Origin: Streptomyces lunaelactis
GTDB taxonomy: Bacteria; Actinomycetota; Actinomycetes; Streptomycetales; Streptomycetaceae
DNA length: 64,000 bases
Assembly (NCBI RefSeq): GCF_003054555.1
Contig: NZ_CP026304.1
Span: 4,278,001 to 4,342,000, forward strand
Direction: 5' to 3'
Shown here: positions 1 through 8,916 of the stretch, piece after piece
Position numbering within the stretch: position 1 is the stretch's first letter
Layout: the number at the start of each line of letters is the position of its first letter
Translations under genes and position numbers: made by a program
Notes under the pieces: model-generated
Told to the model about the DNA's origin: nothing
The model's input: only the letters and a program-made list of their open reading frames with translations
The model's database searches: none

Positions 1-1100
1 TCCACCTGCTGCCGCGCTCCAACCGCGAGAACGGCGAGTTCTGGCTGTCCGGCCAGGGCGAGCTGTGGGTCGGCCGCCGTCACTCCCTGGCGGAGGCCGA
101 GCAGTTGCTGGGCATTCCCGCCAAGGATGTGCGCGAGCTGCCGGAGCGGCTGCGCCGGGCGAGCGGCCCGGTCCGCGCCGTCCGCGGACACGACGCCGGC
201 ATAGATGCCGCGCTGACCGACAAGGTCACCGCGGAGCGGGACGAGGAGCTGCGCGCCTATCTCTCCGAGGCGCGCGCCGTGAAGGACGAGTTCGAGATCG
301 GCGAGCTGCAGAAGGCGTGCGACTCCACCGCGCGTGGCTTCGAGGACGTCGTCAAGGTGCTGGACAAGGCCGAGGCGACCAGCGAGCGGTACATCGAGGG
401 CACGTTCTTCCTGCGCGCCCGCGTCGAGGGCAATGACATCGGTTACGGCTCGATCTGCGCGGCGGGCCCGCACGCCACCACCCTGCACTGGGTGCGCAAC
501 GACGGCGCGGTCCGCTCCGGTGAGCTGCTGCTGCTGGACGCCGGCGTGGAGACCCACAGCCTCTACACCGCGGACATCACCCGCACGCTGCCGGTCAACG
601 GCCGCTTCAACGAGCTGCAGCGCAAGATCTACGACGCTGTGTACGAGTCGCAGGAGGCGGGCATCGCGGCGGTGAAGCCGGGCGCCAAGTACCGCGACTT
701 CCACGACGCCTCGCAGCATGTGCTGGCCGAGAAGCTGGTCGAGTGGGGTCTGGTCGAAGGTCCCGTCGAGCGCGTGCTCGAGCTCGGTCTGCAGCGCCGC
801 TGGACGCTGCACGGCACCGGCCACATGCTCGGCATGGACGTCCACGACTGTGCCGCCGCGCGCACCGAGGCGTATGTCGACGGGACGCTGGAGCCGGGCA
901 TGTGCCTGACGGTGGAGCCCGGGCTCTACTTCCAGGCGGACGATCTGACGGTGCCGGAGGAGTACCGCGGCATCGGCGTCCGGATCGAGGACGACATCCT
1001 GGTCACCGAGGACGGCAACCGGAACCTGTCGGCGGCGCTGCCGCGGCAGGCCGACGAGGTCGAGGCCTGGATGGCCTCGCTCAAGGGCCCCAAGGCCTGA
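1..1100 (+). CDS. pepP: Xaa-Pro aminopeptidase (M24B), 5' end outside window
   Basis: This is the C-terminal part of an aminopeptidase P family enzyme, a cytosolic di-metal peptidase that removes the residue preceding an N-terminal proline. The frame is open to the left window edge (first full codon at base 3), so the start lies outside. All five metal ligands of the pita-bread fold are visible: Asp in LLLLDAGVE, Asp in YTADITRTLP, His in GTGHMLGMDVHD, Glu in TVEPGLY and Glu in VRIEDDILVT. The TGA at 1098-1100 is followed by a strong hairpin. The family is secure; substrate preference is inferred from the family. Confidence 0.95.
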   Translation, partial: HLLPRSNRENGEFWLSGQGELWVGRRHSLAEAEQLLGIPAKDVRELPERLRRASGPVRAVRGHDAGIDAALTDKVTAERDEELRAYLSEARAVKDEFEIGELQKACDSTARGFEDVVKVLDKAEATSERYIEGTFFLRARVEGNDIGYGSICAAGPHATTLHWVRNDGAVRSGELLLLDAGVETHSLYTADITRTLPVNGRFNELQRKIYDAVYESQEAGIAAVKPGAKYRDFHDASQHVLAEKLVEWGLVEGPVERVLELGLQRRWTLHGTGHMLGMDVHDCAAARTEAYVDGTLEPGMCLTVEPGLYFQADDLTVPEEYRGIGVRIEDDILVTEDGNRNLSAALPRQADEVEAWMASLKGPKA

Positions 1101-1137
1101 TCAGCACCTCGTCGTAGCCACTCTTCGTACCCTGCCG

Positions 1138-1177
1138 GCCGGCGGGGCCCCTTTGTGGGCTCCGCCTGCCGGCTTTT
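1138..1177. terminator. hairpin between converging genes
   Basis: A GCCGGC...GCCGGC stem with an inner CCC/GGG stem and a short loop is followed by TTTT. It lies between the converging pepP and the HATPase gene, so it could end transcription from either side. Function is inferred from structure and position only. Confidence 0.6.
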
Positions 1178-1202
1178 GCATGTCGTGCACCCACCCGCCG
1201 CC

Positions 1203-1664
1203 TCACGAGGCGACGAGCGGAGCGTCCTCCCGCCATTTGAGGATCTTGTCGAAACTGACCACCGCGCCCCGCCCCGGGCGGTTGCGGAAGTGGACATGGT
1301 CGGCGAGCTCCTCGATCAGACAGAGTCCGCGGCCGCTCTCCGCCATGGCCGGGGGCTGCTGCATCGCATGTGCGCACGGCCCGCCGTGCCGGGCGGGGAA
1401 GCCGGGCCCCGAATCCGCCACTTCGATACGGCACGTCTCGCCGTCCAGGTAGGCGGTCACCCGGAACGCCGCGGAGGCTTCGCTCGCCCCCTGACCGCCG
1501 CCGTGCTCGACGGCGTTCGCACAGGCTTCGCTGAGCGCGACGGAGAGATCGTAGGAAACGTCGGGATCAACCCCCGCGGTCTCCATCGTGCCGAGCAGCA
1601 GGCGGCGGGCGAGCGGGACGCTCGCGGCTTCGCGCCGCAAGTGGAGAGACCACCAGATGCTCAT
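1203..1664 (-). CDS. RsbW-like HATPase / anti-sigma regulatory kinase
   Basis: This encodes a single-domain GHKL ATPase of about 153 residues, of the type that phosphorylates anti-anti-sigma factors and binds sigma factors in Streptomyces. The N-box appears as ALSEACANAVEHG and the ATP-lid glycines as DSGPGF and ESGRGLCLI. A longer frame runs up to 1796, but ATG 1664 is preceded by AGGAGG at seven-base spacing, so I chose it (protein begins MSIWWSLHLRR). No sigma or antagonist gene is adjacent, so its partner cannot be told from context. Streptomyces carry dozens of such orphan kinases. Confidence 0.85.
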   Translation of the reverse strand: MSIWWSLHLRREAASVPLARRLLLGTMETAGVDPDVSYDLSVALSEACANAVEHGGGQGASEASAAFRVTAYLDGETCRIEVADSGPGFPARHGGPCAHAMQQPPAMAESGRGLCLIEELADHVHFRNRPGRGAVVSFDKILKWREDAPLVAS

Positions 1665-1856
1665 GCTCCAGCCTCCTGGCTGCGGCTCGACATACCGATA
1701 CGTATTGCCGCAAGCGACGGTCCATAAGCACAGAGTTGATGTGATTGCGCTCATTCGGCGGATGCGCGCCACGCGCACGCCGGTGTATGTCGGCAAAGGG
1801 GATCTTCCGGACCTGCCGTACGGCCGCTCTCACCGCAGTGCGATGATGACCCGGCC

Positions 1857-2645
1857 ATGTCGTCCATCCCCGTTGCGCGCGCCAGAGCCGGTCTGCGGCT
1901 GCTGAGGGCCTCGGTGTTCACCGCGGTCTGTGTCGTGCTGTCCGCGACGGGACATGCGCTGGCCGCCTGTGCGGCCGTCCCCCGGTGGACGCTGGCCATC
2001 GGCTTTCTCGGGGTGTTCGCGCTGGTCGCGCCGTTCGCCGGGCGGGCGCGGTCACTGCCGTCCATCGCCGTCGCGCTGACCGCCGGACAGCTCGCTCTGC
2101 ACGCCCTGTTCGGGGCCGGCCAGAGCCATCTGCGCCTCGCGCCGACCGCCGACGACGCGCTGATCAGGATGGCCGCGAAGCTGGTGTGCGGGGCGGGTTC
2201 CTCCTCCCTGAGCCCCGCCGACGCGCACCGGATCGTCACCAACGCGGGCATCGACCCGACGGCGCACGGCGTCCACACACACATGGCGGGGACCTCCGCC
2301 GCATCGCCCGGGCTGCTGCCCAGCCTCCCGATGCTGCTGGCGCATCTGCTGGCCGCGGTCGCGACCGGCTGGCTGCTGCGGCGCGGGGATCTGGCGCTGC
2401 TCCGGCTGATCAGGCTGTCCGCCGACTCGGCCCATGAGGTCGCGGAGGCCGCCTGGCTGCGGTCGCTGCGCGCCGCCCTCGTTCTCGTACGGGCGCTTCG
2501 TGCCGGTCTCACGGGGACGCCCGCGGTGGATCCGCGCACTCCCCGGCCGTCGTCCGCCCCTCCCGTGCCGTCGGCCGGAGAGGCACTCCAGCACACGGTG
2601 ATCAGGCGCGGGCCGCCCGCCGCCCGCCTCGCTCTCGCAGCCTGA
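1857..2645 (+). CDS. putative integral membrane protein upstream of the copper operon
   Basis: This encodes about 262 residues with several hydrophobic segments: near residues 15-40, 44-62, 70-85 and about 155-175. A Ser/Pro-rich tail follows. I recognise no domain. It lies 94 bases before a YcnI-like gene on the same strand, so it may share the copper operon; that is inference. The ATG at 1857 is the first start in the frame and has no clear ribosome binding site. The frame shows the strong third-position GC bias of a Streptomyces gene. Confidence 0.7.
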   Translation: MSSIPVARARAGLRLLRASVFTAVCVVLSATGHALAACAAVPRWTLAIGFLGVFALVAPFAGRARSLPSIAVALTAGQLALHALFGAGQSHLRLAPTADDALIRMAAKLVCGAGSSSLSPADAHRIVTNAGIDPTAHGVHTHMAGTSAASPGLLPSLPMLLAHLLAAVATGWLLRRGDLALLRLIRLSADSAHEVAEAAWLRSLRAALVLVRALRAGLTGTPAVDPRTPRPSSAPPVPSAGEALQHTVIRRGPPAARLALAA

Positions 2646-2739
2646 CGCGGCCCACTCGACGGGAGTGGTGTCGCGGTGCCGCTCACCCCCAAGTGCCCGG
2701 CACACACCCCATCTCTCCTGATCCGGAGTGCCTTCTTCC

Positions 2740-3486
2740 ATGAACCTTTCCCGTATCGCGCTCGTGACCGGCGTCGCCGCCTCCTCTGTACTGCTGCTCT
2801 CGGGCACCGCCTTCGCGCACGTCAGCGTGCAGCCCCAGGGCGAGGCCGCCAAGGGCGGTTACGCCACGGTCAACTTCAAGGTCCCCAACGAGCGCGACAA
2901 CGCCTCGACCGTGAAGCTCGAGGTCAGCCTCCCGGCCGATCACCCGATCGCGTCTGCCATGCCGCAGCCCATCCCGGGCTGGAAGGCCGTGGTCACCAAG
3001 TCCAAGCTGGCCAAGCCCCTTGAGGTGCACGGCAAGCAGATCACCGAGGCGCCTTCCAAGATCACGTGGACCGCGGACGGCGGAAAGATCGGTCCCGGCG
3101 AGTTCCAGCAGTTCCCGGTCTCTCTCGGCCGGCTGCCCGAGGACGCCGACCAGTTGGTCTTCAAGGCCATCCAGACGTACAGCAACAAGGAAGTCGTGCG
3201 CTGGATCGAGGAGGCCAAGGAGGGCGCGGCGGAGCCCGAGTCCCCCGCGCCGGTCCTCAAGCTGTCGGCCGCCACGGAGGACGAGCACGGCGCCGCGGCG
3301 ACGGGTGCGTCCGCGAAGGACGCCAAGGACGCCAAGAACTCCGGGCACGACGAGGACACGAAGTCCGAGGCGGCGTCGGACAGCGACAGCGACACCACGG
3401 CCCGCATCCTGGGCATCGTCGGCATCCTTGTCGGTGTCGCGGGTGTCGCCTTCGGCGTCCTGGCCGGACGCCGTCGCTCCGCCTGA
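2740..3486 (+). CDS. YcnI-like (DUF1775) secreted copper-binding protein
   Basis: This is a 248-residue exported protein: signal peptide to about residue 27 ending in GTAFA, a DUF1775 beta domain (about 28-160), an acidic linker rich in D/E/K/S, and a C-terminal membrane helix followed by RRR. The predicted mature protein begins with His (HVSVQP). In Bacillus YcnI this histidine is a copper ligand together with a nearby tryptophan. The ATG at 2740 was preferred to an in-frame GTG at 2728 because it directly precedes the basic start of the signal peptide. It is followed by sco, ecuC, copCD and dtpA on the same strand, supporting a role in extracytoplasmic copper handling. Confidence 0.87.
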   Translation: MNLSRIALVTGVAASSVLLLSGTAFAHVSVQPQGEAAKGGYATVNFKVPNERDNASTVKLEVSLPADHPIASAMPQPIPGWKAVVTKSKLAKPLEVHGKQITEAPSKITWTADGGKIGPGEFQQFPVSLGRLPEDADQLVFKAIQTYSNKEVVRWIEEAKEGAAEPESPAPVLKLSAATEDEHGAAATGASAKDAKDAKNSGHDEDTKSEAASDSDSDTTARILGIVGILVGVAGVAFGVLAGRRRSA

Positions 3487-3559
3487 CGCAGCCAGAGGCC
3501 GCCCGACGTCGCTCCGGCGCCGTCCGGCGCTTCGTACATCACATTTGGGATATTTCTCC

Positions 3560-4213
3560 ATGCGCAAGAAGACTGTGCTCGCGGCCGCGCTCGTTGTGAC
3601 CGCCGGGCTCACCCTGTCCGCCTGCGGAAGCGGCGACGACTCGGCGAAGAGCCCCGTCGCCGACGTCTCCGCCCAGGCGAACCGGCCCGCGACCGTGCTC
3701 GACCGGCCCTACACCAAGCCGAACCTCGTCCTGACGGACACGCACGGCAAGAAGTACGACCTGCGCGAGCAGACCAAGGGCAGGCCGACGCTGATCTACT
3801 TCGGCTACACGCACTGCCCCGACGTCTGCCCGCTGACGATGAGCAATATCGCCATCGCCAAGAAGAAGCTCCCCAAGGCCGACCAGGACAAGCTCCAGGT
3901 CGTCTTCGTCACCACCGATCCGGAGCGGGACACACCGGCCGAGCTGGCCAAGTGGCTCCCGAGCGCCGGCGACCCGTCCTTCACCGGCCTCACCGGCGAC
4001 TTCCCGACCATCCAGGCGGGCGCGCGCCAGATGGGCATCGGCATCGACCCGCCGAAGAAGGAGAAGGACGGCACGGTCGTCTCCATGCACGGCGCGCAGG
4101 TCATCGCGTTCTCGCCGAAGACCGACGCGGGCTATGTCCTGTACGGCGAGGACACCACGGCGGACGACTACGCCAAAGACCTGCCGAAGATCATCCGTGG
4201 GGAGAACCCGTGA
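3560..4213 (+). CDS. sco: Sco/SenC copper chaperone lipoprotein
   Basis: This is a 217-residue lipoprotein with a thioredoxin-like Sco fold. A lipobox ends at Cys23 (LTLSAC). The copper site is visible as CPDVC within FGYTHCPDVCPLT plus the distal His in SMHGAQ. Sco proteins deliver copper to the CuA site of cytochrome c oxidase. In S. lividans the Sco protein also feeds a developmental copper pathway with ECuC and DtpA. The stop overlaps the GTG of the next gene by four bases, indicating translational coupling. Confidence 0.93.
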   Translation: MRKKTVLAAALVVTAGLTLSACGSGDDSAKSPVADVSAQANRPATVLDRPYTKPNLVLTDTHGKKYDLREQTKGRPTLIYFGYTHCPDVCPLTMSNIAIAKKKLPKADQDKLQVVFVTTDPERDTPAELAKWLPSAGDPSFTGLTGDFPTIQAGARQMGIGIDPPKKEKDGTVVSMHGAQVIAFSPKTDAGYVLYGEDTTADDYAKDLPKIIRGENP

Positions 4214-4665
4214 GTCGGAGCACGGCTCTCGCCGCTGTCGTCGCCCTCAGCGGGGGGCTGGCACTGGCGGGCTGCTCGTCCGGCAGTGAGCCCGGGTCGC
4301 CCGAGTTGAAGGTCAGCGGTGCGTTCATGCCGCAGCCCGTCAACTCCGAGATGGCGTCCGGGTTTCTGACGGTGCAGAACAGCGGAGGCACGGCCGACAG
4401 GCTCACCTCCGTCACCAGCGACCTCTCGGACGACATCACGATCCACGAGTCGAAGAACCAGACGATGCAGGAGGTGAAGGCCTTCGACGTACCTGCGGAC
4501 GGCGAGCTCGATCTCGAACGCGGTGGAAACCACATCATGTTCATGAGGCTCAAGCAGAAGCCGGAGCAGGGCGAGAAGGTCACCGTGGAGCTGCGCTTCG
4601 AGAAGTCCGGCCCGATCAAGGTCGAACTTCCCGTCGAGGCACCCACCCACAACCCGAAGCACTGA
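4210..4665 (+). CDS. ecuC: PCu(A)C-type copper chaperone lipoprotein
   Basis: This is a 151-residue lipoprotein (lipobox LALAGC) with a PCu(A)C / DUF461 cupredoxin-like domain that binds Cu(I) outside the membrane. The Met/His ligand set is visible as H in TIHESK, M in QTMQEV and the HIMFM stretch. The GTG at 4210 is coupled to sco by GTGA. The family passes copper to Sco or to oxidase CuA sites. The S. lividans orthologue is named ECuC, and the symbol is given on family and neighbourhood. Confidence 0.9.
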   Translation: MSRSTALAAVVALSGGLALAGCSSGSEPGSPELKVSGAFMPQPVNSEMASGFLTVQNSGGTADRLTSVTSDLSDDITIHESKNQTMQEVKAFDVPADGELDLERGGNHIMFMRLKQKPEQGEKVTVELRFEKSGPIKVELPVEAPTHNPKH

Positions 4666-4694
4666 CCTCCGAGCACTGAGGGACTGAACACGCC

Positions 4695-6599
4695 ATGACA
4701 GCCACCGCCCCGCGCTTCGGCCCATCCCCGGTCCGGCTGCTGCTCGCCGCGACCGTGCTCCTCGGCACCCTCGTCGGCGCGCTCCTGGCCGGCGCGAGCC
4801 CCGCGTCGGCGCACGCCGCACTGACCGGAAGCAATCCGAAGGACGGGGCGGTGGTCGCCACGGCCCCAAAGGACGTCACGCTCACCTTCTCCGAGCAGAT
4901 CGCCATGGGGAACGACTCGATACGGGTCCTCGAACCCAGCGGCAAACGCGCCGACACCGCCAAGATCCGTGACCTCTCGGCCGCCGGCAAGGTCACCTAC
5001 GCCGTCGATCTGCTGCCCGGGCTCCCCAACGGCACCTACACCGTGGCCTGGCAGGCCGTCTCCGCCGACAGCCATCCCGTCTCCGGGGCCTTCACCTTCT
5101 CCATCGGAGCCCCCTCCGAGACCACCGCCGTCGTGTCCGGCCAGAAGGCCGGCGGAGGCGTTGTCGGCATCCTCTACGACATCGTGCGCTACGCCTCGTA
5201 CGCCGGCTTCGTGCTGTTCACCGGCGGCGCCGCGTTCATCCTCGTCTGCTGGCGGCGCGGCGCTTCCGAGAGGCCGCTGCAGCGACTGGTCGTCCAGGGA
5301 TGGGTGACGCTCACCGCGGCCACCCTCGCGATGCTGCTGCTGCGAACCCCCTACACCGGCTCCGGCGAACTCGCGGACACCTTCGACCTCGGCGGGCTGC
5401 GGGACGTCCTGCAGACCAAGACCGGAGCCGCGCTCAGCTCCCGGCTGATGCTGCTCGGCGCTGCCGCGCTGTTCATCGCCGTGCTCTTCGGCGCTTACGC
5501 GAAGCGGGAGGACGAGGCCGAGAAGAAGGACCTCACCTTCGGCCTCGCGATCGGCGGCACGGTCGTCGCGGCCGGGATCGCCGGGACCTGGGCGCTGTCG
5601 GAGCACGCCTCGACCGGTATCCAGCCGGGGCTCGCGATGCCTGTGGACGTGGCTCATCTGCTGGCCGTGGCGACCTGGCTCGGCGGTCTCGCGGCGTTGC
5701 TGACCGCGCTCTACCGGGCGCCGTCGATCGAGCGCACTGCCGTGCAGCGGTTCTCCACGCTCGCGTTCGGCAGTGTCGTGGTGCTCACCGCGACCGGGAT
5801 CTACCAGTCCTGGCGGCAGGTCGGCTCCTGGTCGGCGCTGACCGGGACCTCGTACGGACAGCTGCTGCTGGTGAAGATCGCGCTCGTCGTCGTCCTGGTC
5901 GCCGTCGCATGGATATCGCGGCGGTGGACGGCGCGGCTCAGCGAGGTGACCGCGACCGAGCAGGAGTTGGAGTCGGTCACCGTTCCCGACGACGCGGCCG
6001 GATCGGAGGAGTCCGCAGACCCGGAACGGGCGGCTCAACTCGCCCGTCAGCAGGCCGCGCTGGCCACGACCCGCGAGAAGAAGCTCCGGGACGACGATCC
6101 GGAGCGCTGGGGACTGCGCCGTTCCGTACTGGCCGAGGCAGGCATCGCGGTGATCCTGCTGGCGGTGACGACCGTCCTGACCAGCACCGAACCGGGTCGC
6201 ACGGAAGAAGAGGCGGCCAGGGCGGGCGGCACCCGGGCGGCCGCGACCGTGCCCCAGGGACCGGCCGAGATCAAGCTGCCCTTCGACACCGGCGGCAAGA
6301 ACGGCAAGGGCATCATCCGGCTCAGCCTCGACCCCGCCGCCTCCGGCGCCAACGAGATGCACGTCTGGATCTACAGCCCGGACCTGAAGCTGATGGACGT
6401 GCCCGAGGTGAAGGTCGCCTTCACCCTCAAGGCCAAGCAGATCGGTCCGCTGCCGATCACCCCCGACCGCGTCACCGCCGGACACTGGACGGCGGGCGCG
6501 GTCCAGATCCCGATGCCGGGTGACTGGCAGGTCCAGGTGACGGTACGGACCTCCGACATCGACCAGACGACCATCGACAAGAACATCAAGATCGGCTGA
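4695..6599 (+). CDS. CopC-CopD fusion copper protein
   Basis: This 634-residue protein has a signal peptide ending SPASA, a CopC domain (about 40-135) whose mature N-terminus is His (HAALTGSNP), then eight or so membrane helices of a CopD domain (about 150-420). A charged linker, another helix near 480 and a C-terminal periplasmic-type beta domain (about 520-634) follow. The N-terminal His with the later SADSHP is the expected copper site. CopC/CopD proteins act in copper import or tolerance. The gene begins 29 bases after ecuC and ends seven bases before the DyP gene, so all are likely cotranscribed. Confidence 0.92.
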   Translation: MTATAPRFGPSPVRLLLAATVLLGTLVGALLAGASPASAHAALTGSNPKDGAVVATAPKDVTLTFSEQIAMGNDSIRVLEPSGKRADTAKIRDLSAAGKVTYAVDLLPGLPNGTYTVAWQAVSADSHPVSGAFTFSIGAPSETTAVVSGQKAGGGVVGILYDIVRYASYAGFVLFTGGAAFILVCWRRGASERPLQRLVVQGWVTLTAATLAMLLLRTPYTGSGELADTFDLGGLRDVLQTKTGAALSSRLMLLGAAALFIAVLFGAYAKREDEAEKKDLTFGLAIGGTVVAAGIAGTWALSEHASTGIQPGLAMPVDVAHLLAVATWLGGLAALLTALYRAPSIERTAVQRFSTLAFGSVVVLTATGIYQSWRQVGSWSALTGTSYGQLLLVKIALVVVLVAVAWISRRWTARLSEVTATEQELESVTVPDDAAGSEESADPERAAQLARQQAALATTREKKLRDDDPERWGLRRSVLAEAGIAVILLAVTTVLTSTEPGRTEEEAARAGGTRAAATVPQGPAEIKLPFDTGGKNGKGIIRLSLDPAASGANEMHVWIYSPDLKLMDVPEVKVAFTLKAKQIGPLPITPDRVTAGHWTAGAVQIPMPGDWQVQVTVRTSDIDQTTIDKNIKIG

Positions 6600-6606
6600 T
6601 GTACCC

Positions 6607-7908
6607 GTGAGTGACACCGTGAACAACCCCGTGAAGGACGCTGCGAAGGACGCCCTGAGCGAGCCCTCGAGCGACAGCGGCATCTCCAGGCGGCGGCTGC
6701 TCGGCACCGTGGGGGCGGCGGGTGCGACCGGTCTTGTGCTGGGGGCGGCGGGCGGCGCGGCCGCGTACGCCGCGGCCGGCGAAACACCGGCCGAGCTGAC
6801 CACGGTCGGCTCAACCGGCGTCCCCTTCTACGGCGAGCACCAAGCGGGCATCACCACACCGCTGCAGGCCCGCGGCCATCTGATCGCCTTCGACCTGGCG
6901 CCGGGCGCCGGCCGCAAGGAGGCGGCCGCGCTGATGCGCCGCTGGTCCGCGCTGGCCGGCGAGTTGATGGCGGGTGAGGTACCCGGTGGCGGCGACGACA
7001 CCGGCGTCGCGCTGGACGCCGGGCCCTCCTCGCTGACCGTCACCTTCGGCTTCGGCCGCACCTTCTTCGACCGTACGGCGCTGGTCGCGCAGCGCCCGCC
7101 GGAGCTGGACCCGCTGCCCGCCTTCTCCTCCGACCAGCTGGACGCGGGGCGCTCGAACGGCGATCTGTGGGTGCAGATCGGCGCGGACGACGCGCTGGTC
7201 GCCTTCCACGCGCTGCGCGCGATCCAGAAGGCGGCGGGCGACGCGGCCCGGGTGCGCTGGCAGATGAACGGCTTCAACCGCTCGCCGGGCGCCACCGGAA
7301 AGCCGATGACCGCGCGCAATCTGATGGGCCAGATCGACGGCACGCGCAATCCGAAGCCGTCCGAGGCCGACTTCGACCAGCGGATCTTCGTGCCGAGCCG
7401 GCCGTCGGGGACGGCGTACGACTGGCTGGCGGGAGGCTCGTACGCCGTCGTACGCCGCATCCGGATGCTGCTCGACGACTGGGAGCGGCTCCCGCAGAAG
7501 AAGCAGGAACGGGTCATCGGCCGGCGCAAGTCCGACGGGGCTCCGCTGACGGGCGGCAGCGAGACGACCGAGCTCGCGCTGGACAGGGCAGGGCCGGACG
7601 GGAAGCTGGTCATCCCCGGCAACGCGCACGCCCGGATCTCCGCGCCGGAGCAGAACGGCGGGGCGGCGATGCTGCGGCGGCCGTTCTCCTTCCACGACGG
7701 GATCGCGCCGGACGGGACGCCGGACGCGGGGCTGCTCTTCGTCTGCTGGCAGGCGGACCCGCTGCGCGGCTTCGTACCTGTGCAGCGCAAGCTCGACCGT
7801 GGGGACGCGCTGTCGGCGTTCATCCGGCACGAGGCGAGCGGTCTTTTCGCGGTGCCGGGCGGTGCGCGCAAGGGCGAGTACGTGGGCCAGCGGCTTCTGG
7901 AGTCGTGA
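6607..7908 (+). CDS. dtpA: Tat-exported DyP-type haem peroxidase
   Basis: This 433-residue dye-decolourising peroxidase has a twin-arginine signal (SRRRLLG near residue 25) followed by a hydrophobic, Ala/Gly-rich stretch. The DyP family GxxDG motif is GQIDG in MGQIDGTRNP and carries the catalytic Asp. The S. lividans DtpA peroxidase sits in the same setting beside copCD, ecuC and sco and supports copper-dependent maturation of GlxA. EfeB-type iron enzymes are the alternative, but no EfeU/EfeO genes are adjacent. The GTG start at 6607 gives MSDTV and lies seven bases after copCD. Confidence 0.92.
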   Translation: MSDTVNNPVKDAAKDALSEPSSDSGISRRRLLGTVGAAGATGLVLGAAGGAAAYAAAGETPAELTTVGSTGVPFYGEHQAGITTPLQARGHLIAFDLAPGAGRKEAAALMRRWSALAGELMAGEVPGGGDDTGVALDAGPSSLTVTFGFGRTFFDRTALVAQRPPELDPLPAFSSDQLDAGRSNGDLWVQIGADDALVAFHALRAIQKAAGDAARVRWQMNGFNRSPGATGKPMTARNLMGQIDGTRNPKPSEADFDQRIFVPSRPSGTAYDWLAGGSYAVVRRIRMLLDDWERLPQKKQERVIGRRKSDGAPLTGGSETTELALDRAGPDGKLVIPGNAHARISAPEQNGGAAMLRRPFSFHDGIAPDGTPDAGLLFVCWQADPLRGFVPVQRKLDRGDALSAFIRHEASGLFAVPGGARKGEYVGQRLLES

Positions 7909-7935
7909 ATCCACAACGCCCATTAGGGTGACGGT

Positions 7936-8871
7936 ATGTCGGCTACGCGCTACACCTATCTCGGCCCCGAGGGCACCTTCACCGAAGCCGCCCTGCGCAC
8001 GCTTCCGGAAGCCGCCACCCGGGAGCTCGTCCCGATGGTGTCCGTGCCCGCTGCGCTCGATGCCGTACGGAACGGGGATGCCGCGGCCGCCCTCGTACCG
8101 ATCGAGAACTCCGTGGAGGGCGGCGTCACCGCGACCCTCGACGAGCTGGCCTCCGGGCAGCCGCTGATGATCTACCGCGAGGTGCTGCTGCCGATCGCCT
8201 TCGCGCTGCTGGTGCGGCCGGGCACGAAGCTCTCCGCGGTGAAGACGGTGACCGGCCACCCGGTCGCCCAGCCCCAGGTGCGCAACTGGCTGCGGGCGAA
8301 TCTGCCGGACGCCCTGTGGGAGTCGGCCGCGTCGAACGCGGACGGTGCGCGGCTGGTGCAGGAGGGGCGGTACGACGCGGCCTTCGCGGGCGAGTTCGCG
8401 GCGGCCACGTACGGGCTCGAGCCGCTGGTCACCGAGATCCATGACGCGGAGAACGCGGAGACGCGCTTCGTCCTGGTGGGCCGGCCGGCCAGGCCCGCGG
8501 CGCCGACCGGTGCCGACAAGACCTCGGTGGTCATCTGGCTGGGCGAGGACCACCCGGGTGCACTGCTGGAGCTGCTCCAGGAGTTCGCGGTCCGCGGGGT
8601 CAACCTGATGCTGATCCAGTCCCGGCCGACAGGCGCGGGGATCGGCAACTACTGCTTTGCCGTGGACGCCGAGGGTCATATCTCGGACCGCCGGGTCGGC
8701 GAGGCGCTGATGGGCCTGAAGCGGATCTGCCCGAACGTGCGGTTTCTCGGGTCGTATCCGCGGGCGGGTGTGGCGGTGGAGGACGTACGGGCGCTGCGCG
8801 CGGGGACGTCGGACGCCGAGTTCACGGCGGCGTCGGACTGGCTGGCGCGCTGCCAGGACGGCCGGGCCTGA
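7936..8871 (+). CDS. pheA: prephenate dehydratase
   Basis: This 311-residue monofunctional enzyme converts prephenate to phenylpyruvate in phenylalanine synthesis. The catalytic region shows YLGPEGTFTE at the N-terminus, VPIENSVEGGV and the ETRF motif. A C-terminal ACT domain (from about 198) carries the regulatory GALLELL and IQSRP motifs that bind phenylalanine, so feedback inhibition is expected. It starts 27 bases after dtpA and may be read through from it. A 595-base non-coding stretch follows. Confidence 0.96.
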   Translation: MSATRYTYLGPEGTFTEAALRTLPEAATRELVPMVSVPAALDAVRNGDAAAALVPIENSVEGGVTATLDELASGQPLMIYREVLLPIAFALLVRPGTKLSAVKTVTGHPVAQPQVRNWLRANLPDALWESAASNADGARLVQEGRYDAAFAGEFAAATYGLEPLVTEIHDAENAETRFVLVGRPARPAAPTGADKTSVVIWLGEDHPGALLELLQEFAVRGVNLMLIQSRPTGAGIGNYCFAVDAEGHISDRRVGEALMGLKRICPNVRFLGSYPRAGVAVEDVRALRAGTSDAEFTAASDWLARCQDGRA

Positions 8872-8916
8872 GCGGTCCCGAATCCACTGCGACCCGGTCC
8901 TACCTGCAGATTTTCG

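Noticed and set aside
4191..6803. 870-residue open frame on the minus strand
   Set aside because: It is antisense to ecuC and copCD, has Gly/Arg-rich composition typical of a GC-rich shadow frame, and matches no family.
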